From Dyadobacter sp. CY261 (GTDB taxonomy: Bacteria; Bacteroidota; Bacteroidia; Cytophagales; Spirosomataceae): DNA of 64,000 nt. Positions 17,613-25,489 of the stretch are shown here, piece after piece. The DNA is taken from positions 1,488,001 to 1,552,000 of the forward strand of contig NZ_JAKCPW010000001.1 of assembly GCF_021440085.1 (NCBI RefSeq). Reading direction: 5' to 3'. The stretch's first letter is position 1. Each line of letters begins with the position of its first letter. The notes under the pieces were generated by a model. That model had not been told where the DNA came from. It did no database searches and saw only the letters and a program-made list of their open reading frames with translations. The position numbers and the translations under genes are program-made.

Positions 17613-17628
17613 CCGGATCTAAAATTTT

Positions 17629-18897
17629 TTACAAAAGACTTTGCAATCGGATGGTCACGGCTTTCTTATGGGCGTCAAGTGATTCGGCTGCGGCCATGGC
17701 TTCCACCACGGGACCAATGTTGCGAATGCCGTCCTGTGTAATATGCTGAACGGTGATTTTCTTGACAAAACTATCCACAGAAACGCCGCTGTAAGCCCTG
17801 GCATAGCCATTGGTCGGCAAGGTATGGTTGGTTCCCGAAGCATAATCGCCGCAGGATTCCGGCGTGTAGTTACCCAGGAAAATAGATCCCGCATTATAAA
17901 TTTTCTCCGTCACTTCTTCCGCATTGGCTACACTGAGGATAAGGTGCTCCGCCGCGTATTGGTTGAGCATTTCAATGGCTTCCTCTTCGGTTTCGACCAG
18001 GATCGCTTTGCTGTTAGACATAGCCTGGGCCGCCAGCTCTTTGCGCGGCAGCTCTTCCAGTTGCTCCGACAATGCGATATTGACAGCGCTAAGTAGCTTT
18101 TTACTGGTTGAAACGAGTAAAACCTGACTGTCGGCACCATGTTCGGCCTGGGAAAGCAGGTCGGCGGCTACAAAACATGGAAAGGCAGTATCATCGGCAT
18201 AAACAGCCACTTCCGAAGGGCCCGCGGGCATATCAATCGCCACGCCTTCCTTGCTAATCAGCATTTTAGCAGTAGTAACATATTGGTTTCCAGGGCCAAA
18301 TATCTTGTAAACCTTTGGCACACTTTCTGTTCCATAAGCCATTGCGGCAATAGCCTGCGCACCGCCAATGCGGAATGCTTTGGTAACCCCCACGAGTTTG
18401 GCCGCATATAAAATCGCCGGATGATCGGAAGGCGTGCAAAGCACAATCTCCTTACAACCCGCAATCCGCGCCGGGATGCCCAGCATTAATACGGTACTAA
18501 ACAAAGGAGCAGAACCACCGGGAATGTAGATTCCCACCTTCTCGATCCCCACACTTTTGCGCCAACAGGTAACACCAGGCATAGTTTCCACCTTCTCGGG
18601 CGCTTGAAGTTGGCCTTTGTGGAATTTGTAAATATTCTCATACGCCTGCCCGATCGCCGCTTTCAGCGTATCATCCAGCAACTCACCTGCTTTGGCAAAA
18701 TCAGCCTCGGCAAATGCCAGCTCGGTCAGTTCTGTTTTATCAAATTTCAATGCTAATGCCTTTATGCCGGCATCACCTTCACTTTTAACCTGTTCCAGAA
18801 TGGGCACCACCCTGGCTTCTATATCCTTGGCTTCCAAAACGGGACGTGCCAGTAATGCAGGCCATTGCCCCCTTTCCGGAAATGGAATGATATTCAT
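17629..18897 (-). CDS. hisD: Histidinol dehydrogenase
   Basis: 422 residues, close to the usual 430. HisD oxidises histidinol to histidine in two NAD+-dependent steps with a bound zinc. Family blocks are plain: VGIYIPGGSAPLFSTVLMLGIPARIAG, GPGNQYVTTAK, SEVAVYAD, the zinc and substrate region QAEHGADSQVLLVS, and SCGDYASGTNHTLPTNGYARAYSGVSV near the C-terminus (each quoted in part). It follows hisG after a 36-bp gap on the same strand. The region after its stop carries the toxin-antitoxin operator, not hisC as in typical Bacteroidota his operons. Confidence 0.96.
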   Translation of the reverse strand: MNIIPFPERGQWPALLARPVLEAKDIEARVVPILEQVKSEGDAGIKALALKFDKTELTELAFAEADFAKAGELLDDTLKAAIGQAYENIYKFHKGQLQAPEKVETMPGVTCWRKSVGIEKVGIYIPGGSAPLFSTVLMLGIPARIAGCKEIVLCTPSDHPAILYAAKLVGVTKAFRIGGAQAIAAMAYGTESVPKVYKIFGPGNQYVTTAKMLISKEGVAIDMPAGPSEVAVYADDTAFPCFVAADLLSQAEHGADSQVLLVSTSKKLLSAVNIALSEQLEELPRKELAAQAMSNSKAILVETEEEAIEMLNQYAAEHLILSVANAEEVTEKIYNAGSIFLGNYTPESCGDYASGTNHTLPTNGYARAYSGVSVDSFVKKITVQHITQDGIRNIGPVVEAMAAAESLDAHKKAVTIRLQSLL

Positions 18898-18933
18898 AAT
18901 GTCAGAATCAAAACCCGGTTTAAGGGGAGCATT

Positions 18934-19797
18934 TTAAACAATCATTTTCTCGATTGGGATAACCAGAATCCCTTCCGCACCAGCCTGGCGAATTTTCTCT
19001 ATATTCTCCCAGAACTCATTTTCATTGATCACCGAATGCAGCGAGCACCAGCCCTCTGTCGCCAAAGGCAGGATCGTCGGGGAACGCATACCAGGCAGGA
19101 ACCTGGTGATATTCTCCACCGCGCTTACAGGGCAATTGAGCAAAATGTATTTATTGTTCTTCGCCATCTGTACCGATTTGATACGGAACAAAAGTTGGTC
19201 CAGCAGGTCTTTCTGTACATCCGAAAGGTTTTTGCTCGCGATCATGACCGCCTCCGAACGGAAAATCGTTTCCACTTCCTTCAAACCGTTGCTCAGCAAA
19301 GTGCTGCCCGAGCTCACGATATCGCACACCGCATCGGCCAATCCAATGCTAGGTGCTATTTCCACCGACCCGCTGATCTCGTGGATATCGGCGGTAACCT
19401 GATGAGATTTAAGATATTGTTCCAGCAAACGCGGATAAGTAGTCGCAATGCTTTTGCCTTGCAGGTCCTGCACACCGTTGTACTCCTGCTCGCGCAAAAC
19501 GCCGATCGACAGGCGGCATTTAGAAAAGCCCAGCTTGTGAACCGTGTCCACATTCTTGCAGGATTCTTCCGAAACGTTTTCGCCTACAATTCCCAGATGT
19601 GCCACGCCGTCTTCCACATAACCGGGAATATCGTCGTCTCGAAGGAAAAGGATTTCGGCAGGAAAGTTGGTCGCGTCGGTTTTCAGTTTACCCGCGCCGT
19701 TGTCGAAACGGATGCCGCATTCCTTGATCAGTTTTAAAGAGTCTTCACTGAGCCTGCCCGATTTCTGGATGGCAATTCTTAAAATATTGTTATTCAT
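18934..19797 (-). CDS. hisG: ATP phosphoribosyltransferase, long form
   Basis: 287 residues, the length of the long HisG form that carries its own C-terminal feedback domain and needs no HisZ. It joins ATP and PRPP in the first step of histidine synthesis. The N-terminal block LRIAIQKSGRLSEDSLKLI, the DIHEISGSVEIAPSIGLADAVCDIVSSG segment with the PRPP loop (quoted in part) and the ferredoxin-like C-terminal domain ending GAEGILVIPIEKMIV are visible. It is preceded by hisS (45 bp gap) and followed by hisD, so hisS-hisG-hisD are likely one transcript. Confidence 0.96.
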   Translation of the reverse strand: MNNNILRIAIQKSGRLSEDSLKLIKECGIRFDNGAGKLKTDATNFPAEILFLRDDDIPGYVEDGVAHLGIVGENVSEESCKNVDTVHKLGFSKCRLSIGVLREQEYNGVQDLQGKSIATTYPRLLEQYLKSHQVTADIHEISGSVEIAPSIGLADAVCDIVSSGSTLLSNGLKEVETIFRSEAVMIASKNLSDVQKDLLDQLLFRIKSVQMAKNNKYILLNCPVSAVENITRFLPGMRSPTILPLATEGWCSLHSVINENEFWENIEKIRQAGAEGILVIPIEKMIV

Positions 19798-19842
19798 AAA
19801 GTTATAGGTTGCTCGTGCAGCCGTTTGTCGGTATTTAAAAGG

Positions 19843-21213
19843 TTATTGGTCTTCCCGGGTCAGCAAAGTTAGGATATCTTCCGTTTTCAGTTTCTGCTGC
19901 TCGCCGGTTTTCATGTTTTTCAATGTCAGCAAGCCCGACTGGATCTCCTCCGAACCGATCAAAACCACGAACGGGATACTCTTGCGGTCGGCATAATCGA
20001 GCTGTTTTTTCAGCTTCACCGAATCGGGGTAAATTTCTGAGTTAATGCCTGCATTTCTGAATTTGGGAAGGATCGACAAGCCATAGGCAAATGCATCTTT
20101 GTCAAAATTGGAGATCATCACTTTCGTGCTCGTCTTCTGGCTTTCTGGAAAGAGGTTCAGTTCTTCCAAAACATCATAAATACGGTCGACACCCAGCGAA
20201 ATGCCCACACCCGAAATCCCGGGAACGCCGAATGTGCCGGTAAGGTTGTCGTAGCGCCCACCGCCTGAAATGCTGCCGATCTGTACATTATTGGCCTTTA
20301 CTTCGAAAATTGCGCCTGTATAATAGGAAAGCCCGCGTGCAAGCGTGACGTCAAACTCAATCTTCGCATTCTCCAATCCCAGGATCTTCACCATCGTCCA
20401 CACTTCTTCGAGTTCCTGGATTCCCTTCAATGCAACCTCAGACTCCGCCAGCCAGCTTTTCAGTTTCATAAACGGATCGTTATCGCTCGAAAGGCTGAAA
20501 ATCGGTTCCAGTTTATTGATACTATCAGAAGCAAAACCGCGTTCGAGGAGTTCCTCCACCACTTTATCTTTCCCTATTTTATCCAATTTATCAATCGCCA
20601 CACAAAGCGGCCCCTCCATACCATGCGCCCCGATCATGTCCGCGATCCCGGTCAGGATTTTACGGTTGTTGATCTTAACAGTAAAATCGGTAATGCCCAA
20701 TGCAGGCAGAATATCATGCAAAAGTGTCACAATCTCAGCTTCGCAAAGAAGCGAATCGGTGCCTACCACATCGGCGTCGCATTGATAAAACTCACGGTAC
20801 CGCCCTTTCTGCGGACGATCGGCACGCCAAACCGGCTGGATCTGGTAACGTTTGAAAGGCATTGCCAATGTGCCGCGGTTCATCACCACATAACGCGCGA
20901 AAGGCACGGTAAGGTCGTAACGCAGGCCTTTTTCGGAAATTTTGGTGGTCAATGGCTTCGAGCCCGCATGCCAGTCGGCGTCGGTGAGGTTCCCGCTGAA
21001 ATCGCCTGAGTTTAGAATTTTAAATAAAAGCTGATCACCTTCCTCTCCATATTTACCCATCAAAACAGAAAGGTTTTCAAAAGCGGGGGTTTCAAGGGGC
21101 AGGAAGCCGTATCGTTGGAAAGAGCGACGAATGGTGTCAAAAATGAAAGTACGCTTTGCCATTTGCTCCGGACCAAAGTCGCGGGTTCCGCGGGCAAGAG
21201 ATGGTTTACTCAT
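19843..21213 (-). CDS. hisS: Histidine-tRNA ligase
   Basis: A 456-residue class II aminoacyl-tRNA synthetase. Motif 1 surrounds FETPAFENLSVLMGKYG; motif 2 is FKRYQIQPVWRADRPQKGRYREF; the histidine-specific loops LARGLSYYTGAIFEV and GSISGGGRYDNL, and motif 3 GVGISLGVDRI, are present (long motifs quoted in part). The C-terminal anticodon-binding domain spans about residues 355-456. Its place in front of hisG links tRNA charging with histidine synthesis. Upstream 130 bp holds AT-rich DNA shared with the divergent small gene; no T-box or leader peptide rich in His codons was seen. Confidence 0.96.
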   Translation of the reverse strand: MSKPSLARGTRDFGPEQMAKRTFIFDTIRRSFQRYGFLPLETPAFENLSVLMGKYGEEGDQLLFKILNSGDFSGNLTDADWHAGSKPLTTKISEKGLRYDLTVPFARYVVMNRGTLAMPFKRYQIQPVWRADRPQKGRYREFYQCDADVVGTDSLLCEAEIVTLLHDILPALGITDFTVKINNRKILTGIADMIGAHGMEGPLCVAIDKLDKIGKDKVVEELLERGFASDSINKLEPIFSLSSDNDPFMKLKSWLAESEVALKGIQELEEVWTMVKILGLENAKIEFDVTLARGLSYYTGAIFEVKANNVQIGSISGGGRYDNLTGTFGVPGISGVGISLGVDRIYDVLEELNLFPESQKTSTKVMISNFDKDAFAYGLSILPKFRNAGINSEIYPDSVKLKKQLDYADRKSIPFVVLIGSEEIQSGLLTLKNMKTGEQQKLKTEDILTLLTREDQ

Positions 21214-21320
21214 TATTATAATGCTGTCAAATGGGCCGTAAATGGCCTATGAAATCGTAAAGTTAGGGCAGGTTATGCAATATTTATGACTATTGCATGC
21301 ATTATTTACGTTTAAATGCT

Positions 21321-21328
21321 TAATTTTG
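21321..21328 (+). promoter_or_regulatory. Bacteroidota -7 promoter element for the small basic protein
   Basis: TAATTTTG matches the Bacteroidota -7 consensus TAnnTTTG exactly and lies 28 bp upstream of the ATG at 21357. A weak -33 candidate, TTG, occurs at 21293, with a longer than usual spacer. Confidence 0.5.
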
Positions 21329-21356
21329 CGGCTCTTTCACAAAACAAACTTTTACA

Positions 21357-21509
21357 ATGGGAGTTACGGAATTAAAACGTAAAGGTCGCAGAAACAAAGC
21401 AGTAGCAAACAACCGCACTGCGAAAATCAAAAACCTTCTACGCAAACCAGAAGTGCGCAATGTTGACGTTGAGGCTATCAAGGCTCAATTCGAAGCAAAT
21501 AAAAAATAA
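21357..21509 (+). CDS. Small conserved basic protein, 50 residues
   Basis: ATG at 21357 to TAA at 21507. The product begins MGVTELKRKGRRNKAVANNR and ends VDVEAIKAQFEANKK. It has about 15 Lys/Arg in 50 residues, concentrated in the first 34, then a short acidic-amphipathic helix. Ribosome- or RNA-associated proteins have this composition, and I recall similar unnamed short proteins in Cytophagales; that role is inference. Support for a real gene comes from the exact -7 element upstream, regular codon use and isolation between hisS (divergent) and a convergent membrane protein gene. It is below the length at which many gene callers report. Confidence 0.7.
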   Translation: MGVTELKRKGRRNKAVANNRTAKIKNLLRKPEVRNVDVEAIKAQFEANKK

Positions 21510-21543
21510 TAAGCCTCTTCGGAATGCTATTCAACTAGTCCTG

Positions 21544-21921
21544 TCAATCTGTTTTGGTAGGGCTTTTTGCTTTTTTACCCGATTTGTTTTTCGCGTGAGA
21601 AGCTTTCAAATTGACCTTCCGCAGCAACTGGCGCATGCTACGGCGTGTTTCGCGACGGACATCCAGTAAAATACGGAAACGCAGGGCTTCACCGAACATG
21701 ATCAGGCCACCGTTAATGAGTGCCAGGCTGTAAAGGCCCAGCACGACCCAAACCTGCGTAGGTTCCCCGATTCGACGCTGATGCGCCGCTTCGCTGAGCA
21801 CGGTAAGGCCGAAACTGAACAGCAACAGGCCTAATGGAGCTAAAATCATCCATTTAGTCCGTGTCGACATTTGCTTTATCAGTCGCTTGCCGGGTGGTTT
21901 CGGGTCAATCGAGGGGATCAT
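21544..21921 (-). CDS. Hypothetical two-helix membrane protein
   Basis: 125 residues. Two hydrophobic helices (about 25-45, WMILAPLGLLLFSFGLTVLS; about 58-78, VWVVLGLYSLALINGGLIMF) are joined by a short polar loop. A strongly basic cytoplasmic tail follows (RRETRRSMRQLLRKVNLKASHAK and Lys-rich end, quoted in part). An alternative start at the second Met (residue 18) would still keep both helices. No family recognised. It is convergent with the small basic protein gene and divergent from the methyltransferase gene. Confidence 0.7.
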   Translation of the reverse strand: MIPSIDPKPPGKRLIKQMSTRTKWMILAPLGLLLFSFGLTVLSEAAHQRRIGEPTQVWVVLGLYSLALINGGLIMFGEALRFRILLDVRRETRRSMRQLLRKVNLKASHAKNKSGKKAKSPTKTD

Positions 21922-21980
21922 TTATACAAGTTATTCGGTGTTGTGATCCTAAAATTATTAATTTTTAGTCAATTGGTTTA

Positions 21981-22751
21981 ATGAAATCCATCATTAGTTT
22001 AGTTCTGCGCTACATCCCGCGACCGTATCTCCAACTCGTCGGACACTGGGCAGCGCGGTTACTCAGCATTTTCTATATCGGCAGCAACGTTGAATGCCCG
22101 GTGTGCAACAGCAGATACCGCAAGTTCCTCCCCTACGGACGCAACACATCAAGCCGCGAGAATGCGCTGTGCCCCAGCTGCCTATCCCTCGAACGCCACC
22201 GGCTGATGGCACTGTATATGAAGCGCAAAACCAATTTCTACACCGCCAACCTGAAAGTCCTGCACGTAGCGCCCGAATATTGCTTCATCGACCGTTTCGA
22301 GCAGATGAAAAACCTGGATTACATTACCGGAGACATCGAATCACCGCTCGCGAAGGTAAAAATGGACATACACCAGATCCCTTTCCCCGAGAATACATTC
22401 GACGTAGCCATCTGCAACCACGTAATGGAGCACGTAGACGACTATATTCTCGCCATGAGCGAGCTTCACCGCGTCCTGAAACCAGGAGGCTGGGCTTTGA
22501 TCCAATCGCCTCAGGACATGAAATACGAAGTAACCTACGAAGACCCGACGATCACCGATCCAAAGGAACGTGAAATACATTTCCTTCAGAACGACCACTT
22601 ACGCCTATTCGGCCGGAACTATGGCCGGGAGCTCGAAAAAGGGGGATTTAAAGTAACTGAGGATCGTTTTGTGATGGATGAATTGAGTAAAGCTGAGGTT
22701 CTACGCTATTCGTTGCCCGGCGAGGAGATTGTCTATTTTTGTCAGAAATAG
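21981..22751 (+). CDS. SAM-dependent methyltransferase with N-terminal zinc-ribbon-like motif
   Basis: 256 residues. After a short hydrophobic start, residues 37-71 carry CPVC ... CPSC pairs, suggesting a small metal-binding knuckle. The rest is a class I methyltransferase: LKVLHVAPEYCFIDRF, then DYITGDIES as the acidic ribose-binding strand, FDVAICNHVMEHVDDY as motif post-I, and LKPGGWALIQSP. The classical glycine-rich motif I is replaced by VAPE, as in the PF08241/13489-like group that includes sugar and lipid methyltransferases near glycosyltransferases. The substrate cannot be read. The convergent neighbour is a family 2 glycosyltransferase. Confidence 0.82.
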   Translation: MKSIISLVLRYIPRPYLQLVGHWAARLLSIFYIGSNVECPVCNSRYRKFLPYGRNTSSRENALCPSCLSLERHRLMALYMKRKTNFYTANLKVLHVAPEYCFIDRFEQMKNLDYITGDIESPLAKVKMDIHQIPFPENTFDVAICNHVMEHVDDYILAMSELHRVLKPGGWALIQSPQDMKYEVTYEDPTITDPKEREIHFLQNDHLRLFGRNYGRELEKGGFKVTEDRFVMDELSKAEVLRYSLPGEEIVYFCQK

Positions 22752-22962
22752 TTAGAGTTTAAAAGTTTGGAGTTTAGAGTTTAGAGTTTAGAGTTTAAAA
22801 GTTTAGAGTTTAGAGTCTAAGGTTTAAAAGTCTAGAGTTTAAGGTTTAAACTCTAGACCACTTTAAACTCTGAACTCTTAACTTTAAACTTTAAACTCTG
22901 AACTTTAAACTCTGAACTTTAAACTCTTAACTTTAAACTCTAAACTCTGAACTCTTAACTCC
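22752..22962. repeat. Inverted GAGTTTA simple-sequence array
   Basis: The whole gap between two convergent genes is built from a 7-bp word. The left half (22755-22852) repeats GAGTTTA variants; the right half (22857-22955) repeats the complement TAAACTC. The two halves can fold into one long imperfect stem, which would serve as a terminator for both genes. Confidence 0.8.
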
Positions 22963-23973
22963 TCACGAAGGATACTCAATCGCTGCGCCGGTTTCGCGGT
23001 GTGATTTGTTTTCCCAAAGCCTTTTCCACCCTTCCTGCACAAAGCCAATTCCATAGCCAAATAGCTGCACAAATGCAGCCCCAACGCTCAGAAAAGCTAC
23101 TTCTGCGCTTTTCGTCTTTTTTAACGCATCAATGAAAAGTAGAGCCACGTAGGTAGCCAGAAACCATAATCCAAGGAAAAAAAATGGTTTAAAAATAAAA
23201 AACCACAACGGAATGCTACAAACGCCGAACGTAAATAGCAACGGAAACGTGTGCACGAGTTTCAGCTCCTCAGGATAATAGCGGGCGATATTGATACGGG
23301 CACGACCGAAAAACTTCAATTGCCGGAAAAACGCCCCGAATTGCGTCCTGCGTTTGTGGTAAATAAATGCCTCCGGAATCAATGCCGATTTAAAACCCAG
23401 CCGCAATGCCCCAATGCTAAACAGGATATCCTCCCCCATCCGGCTCGTCAGAAATCCGCCGGTCTGCTCCCAAACCTTCCGCGAAAGGCCCATATTGAAA
23501 CTACGCGGATGAAATGTCCCGCCCATATTGTTCTTCCTTCCGCGAATACCGCCCGTGGTGAATACTGAAGTCATGGAATAGCTAATGGCTTTCTGAATGG
23601 GTGAAAATGAAGGGTGGTCCGTATCCGGCCCCCCATAGAGATCGACATAATCAGTATTCAGCCGGTTTTCAACAATCGAAAGATAGTTGGGCTCAATGAG
23701 CGCGTCCGAATCCAGCAGGATAAAATACTCGCCCGAAGCATGTTCAAAACCGTGATTACGCGCAAAACCCTGACCGCCGTTTTCCTTGTAGTAGTAATGA
23801 ATGTCGAGTTTGTCCGCAAAGGATTTCACCACATCATCAGCTTTTATTTTCGATCCATCCTCTACAATCACAACTTCAAAATTTTGGTAAGTCTGTCGCG
23901 TCAAGCACACAAGCAATTCCTCCAACTCGTCGGGACGGTTGTAGACTGGGATGATGATCGAGTAGCGACGCAT
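22963..23973 (-). CDS. Family 2 glycosyltransferase with C-terminal membrane helices
   Basis: 336 residues from the ATG at 23973, which begins MRRYSIIIPVYNRPDEL; the longer open frame to 24156 is translated repeat DNA. GT-A features: IIPVYNRPDELEELL, VVIVEDGS, GGQGFARNHGFEHASGEYFILLDSDAL with the metal-binding DSD (quoted in part), and the acceptor-side GEDILFSIGAL. Residues 250-310 hold two or three membrane helices. The enzyme likely adds a sugar to a lipid-linked or surface glycan at the inner membrane. Repeats flank it on both sides, so its transcription unit is single-gene. Confidence 0.87.
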   Translation of the reverse strand: MRRYSIIIPVYNRPDELEELLVCLTRQTYQNFEVVIVEDGSKIKADDVVKSFADKLDIHYYYKENGGQGFARNHGFEHASGEYFILLDSDALIEPNYLSIVENRLNTDYVDLYGGPDTDHPSFSPIQKAISYSMTSVFTTGGIRGRKNNMGGTFHPRSFNMGLSRKVWEQTGGFLTSRMGEDILFSIGALRLGFKSALIPEAFIYHKRRTQFGAFFRQLKFFGRARINIARYYPEELKLVHTFPLLFTFGVCSIPLWFFIFKPFFFLGLWFLATYVALLFIDALKKTKSAEVAFLSVGAAFVQLFGYGIGFVQEGWKRLWENKSHRETGAAIEYPS

Positions 23974-23982
23974 TTTTAATTT

Positions 23983-24041
23983 TGAATGACTGAATGACTG
24001 AATGAGTGAATGACTGAATGGGTGAATGGGTGGTTGGGTGA
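23983..24041. repeat. TGAATGAC-type tandem repeat
   Basis: About seven copies of an 8-bp word, TGAATGAC or close variants (TGAATGAG, TGAATGGG), stand directly before the glycosyltransferase start, inside its 5' leader. Confidence 0.75.
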
Positions 24042-24052
24042 GCGACCGATTT

Positions 24053-24147
24053 GTCACCCTGAGCGCAGTCGAAGGGTAATGCAAGATGCTCATTGATTTG
24101 TCCGTTGAGCAACATCGTACAAGCCCTTCGACTCCGCTCAGGGTAAC
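24053..24147. repeat. Inverted pair of a dispersed CCCTTCGACTC repeat
   Basis: 24053-24076 is the reverse complement of 24124-24147 with two mismatches in 24; the right arm begins CCCTTCGACTCCGCTCAGGG. A related element occurs at 59547-59622, so this is a dispersed family, not a one-off hairpin. Confidence 0.75.
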
Positions 24148-24177
24148 ATTCAGCAAGACATGTTGACGACCTCCAAA

Positions 24178-25470
24178 TTAACGAGTTATCTCAGCAAGCG
24201 CCTCTTCATTTGCTGCAATGATTCTATCCAGATGCACATCCGTGAGCGCGGTTGACAGGAACATTGCTTCGAATTGGCTTGGCCCCATATAAATGCCGCG
24301 GTTGAGCATCGCGTGGAAATACTTACCAAACAAAGGCAGATCCGAAGATTTGGCCGAAGGAAAGTCAGACACGGCATTCGGCGTAAAGAACAGCGTATAC
24401 ATGGAACCGATCTGGTTTAATGTGTATTTCAAACCTAACTTCTCCATGGAAGCCCTGAAACCCGCTGCCAGCTTGCCACCTGAATTTTCCAGCTGGGTAT
24501 AAACTTCGGGGTGTTCGTTCAGATATGTTAGCATGGTGTAGCCGGCGGCCATCGCAATAGGATTCCCCGAAAGCGTTCCTGCCTGGTATACCGGGCCTGC
24601 TGGCGAGACATAATTCATGATCCCAGCCTTGCCTCCATAAGCGCCTACCGGCATTCCTCCGCCTATTATTTTTCCTAACGTTGTTAAATCCGGTGTAATT
24701 CCGAATCTTTCCTGCGCGCCGCCTTTCGAAAGTCGGAAACCGGTCATTACCTCGTCGAGAATCAGGACAATGCCTTCTTCATCGCAAATGCGGCGTAATC
24801 CTTCTAAAAATCCGTCTTTCGGCAACACACACCCCATATTACCTACAACCGGTTCAAGGATCAATGCGGCAATCTGGTGTTTGTTGGCGTCCACGAGTTG
24901 CTGAACCGCTTCAAGGTCGTTATAAGGCGCAGTAAGTGTATCATTTGCCACCCCTTTTGTAACGCCGGGGCTGTCAGGTGTGCCAAATGTGATGGCCCCA
25001 CTGCCCGCGGCGATCAGGAAGCTGTCGCCATGACCATGGTAGCAACCTTCAAACTTAATGATCTTGTCCCTCCCCGTGTACCCGCGCGCAACGCGTATTG
25101 CCGACATCGTGGCTTCGGTACCGGAGTTTACCATTCTTACTTTTTCAATTGACGGCACCATCGAAACGATCAGCTCCGCCATTTCCACCTCCCTGCGCGT
25201 GGGAGCGCCGAAGGAGAATGAATGCTGAATGGCGTCGGAAACGGCCTTTTGAATCAGTTCATGCGCGTGCCCCAGGATCATTGGGCCCCAGGAGTTGATG
25301 AGCTCGATGTACTCGTTGCCGTCCTCGTCGTAAATGTATGGCCCCTTTGCCGACTTGATAAAAAGCGGAGAGCCACCCACCGCACGAAATGCGCGTACCG
25401 GCGAGTTAACGCCACCCGGAATATAATTTTGTGCTTTTTCGAAAAGTTGCTGACTCGTTGAAATATTCAT
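24178..25470 (-). CDS. hemL: Glutamate-1-semialdehyde 2,1-aminomutase
   Basis: 430 residues, the family length. This PLP enzyme moves the amino group of glutamate-1-semialdehyde to give 5-aminolevulinate for haem synthesis by the C5 route. The start MNISTSQQLFEKAQNYIPGGVNSPVRAF is typical (quoted in part), with VNSGTEATMSAIRVARG, HGHGDSFL, LILDEVMTGFR and the PLP lysine K267 in TTLGKIIGGGMPVGA. It lies 19 bp after the periplasmic binding protein gene and may share its transcript. The long repeat-filled gap after it separates it from the glycosyltransferase gene. Confidence 0.96.
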   Translation of the reverse strand: MNISTSQQLFEKAQNYIPGGVNSPVRAFRAVGGSPLFIKSAKGPYIYDEDGNEYIELINSWGPMILGHAHELIQKAVSDAIQHSFSFGAPTRREVEMAELIVSMVPSIEKVRMVNSGTEATMSAIRVARGYTGRDKIIKFEGCYHGHGDSFLIAAGSGAITFGTPDSPGVTKGVANDTLTAPYNDLEAVQQLVDANKHQIAALILEPVVGNMGCVLPKDGFLEGLRRICDEEGIVLILDEVMTGFRLSKGGAQERFGITPDLTTLGKIIGGGMPVGAYGGKAGIMNYVSPAGPVYQAGTLSGNPIAMAAGYTMLTYLNEHPEVYTQLENSGGKLAAGFRASMEKLGLKYTLNQIGSMYTLFFTPNAVSDFPSAKSSDLPLFGKYFHAMLNRGIYMGPSQFEAMFLSTALTDVHLDRIIAANEEALAEITR

Positions 25471-25489
25471 TTTTGTTAATCGGTTGGTA

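Noticed and set aside
21214..21356. T-box or histidine attenuator upstream of hisS
   Set aside because: No run of His codons in a leader ORF, no specifier-loop architecture and no terminator/antiterminator pair were found.
22752..22962. CRISPR array
   Set aside because: The units are 7-bp words without spacers and switch orientation midway; no cas genes.
23974..24156. 61-residue N-terminal extension of the glycosyltransferase
   Set aside because: It is translated tandem and inverted repeat DNA; the family N-terminus begins at 23973.
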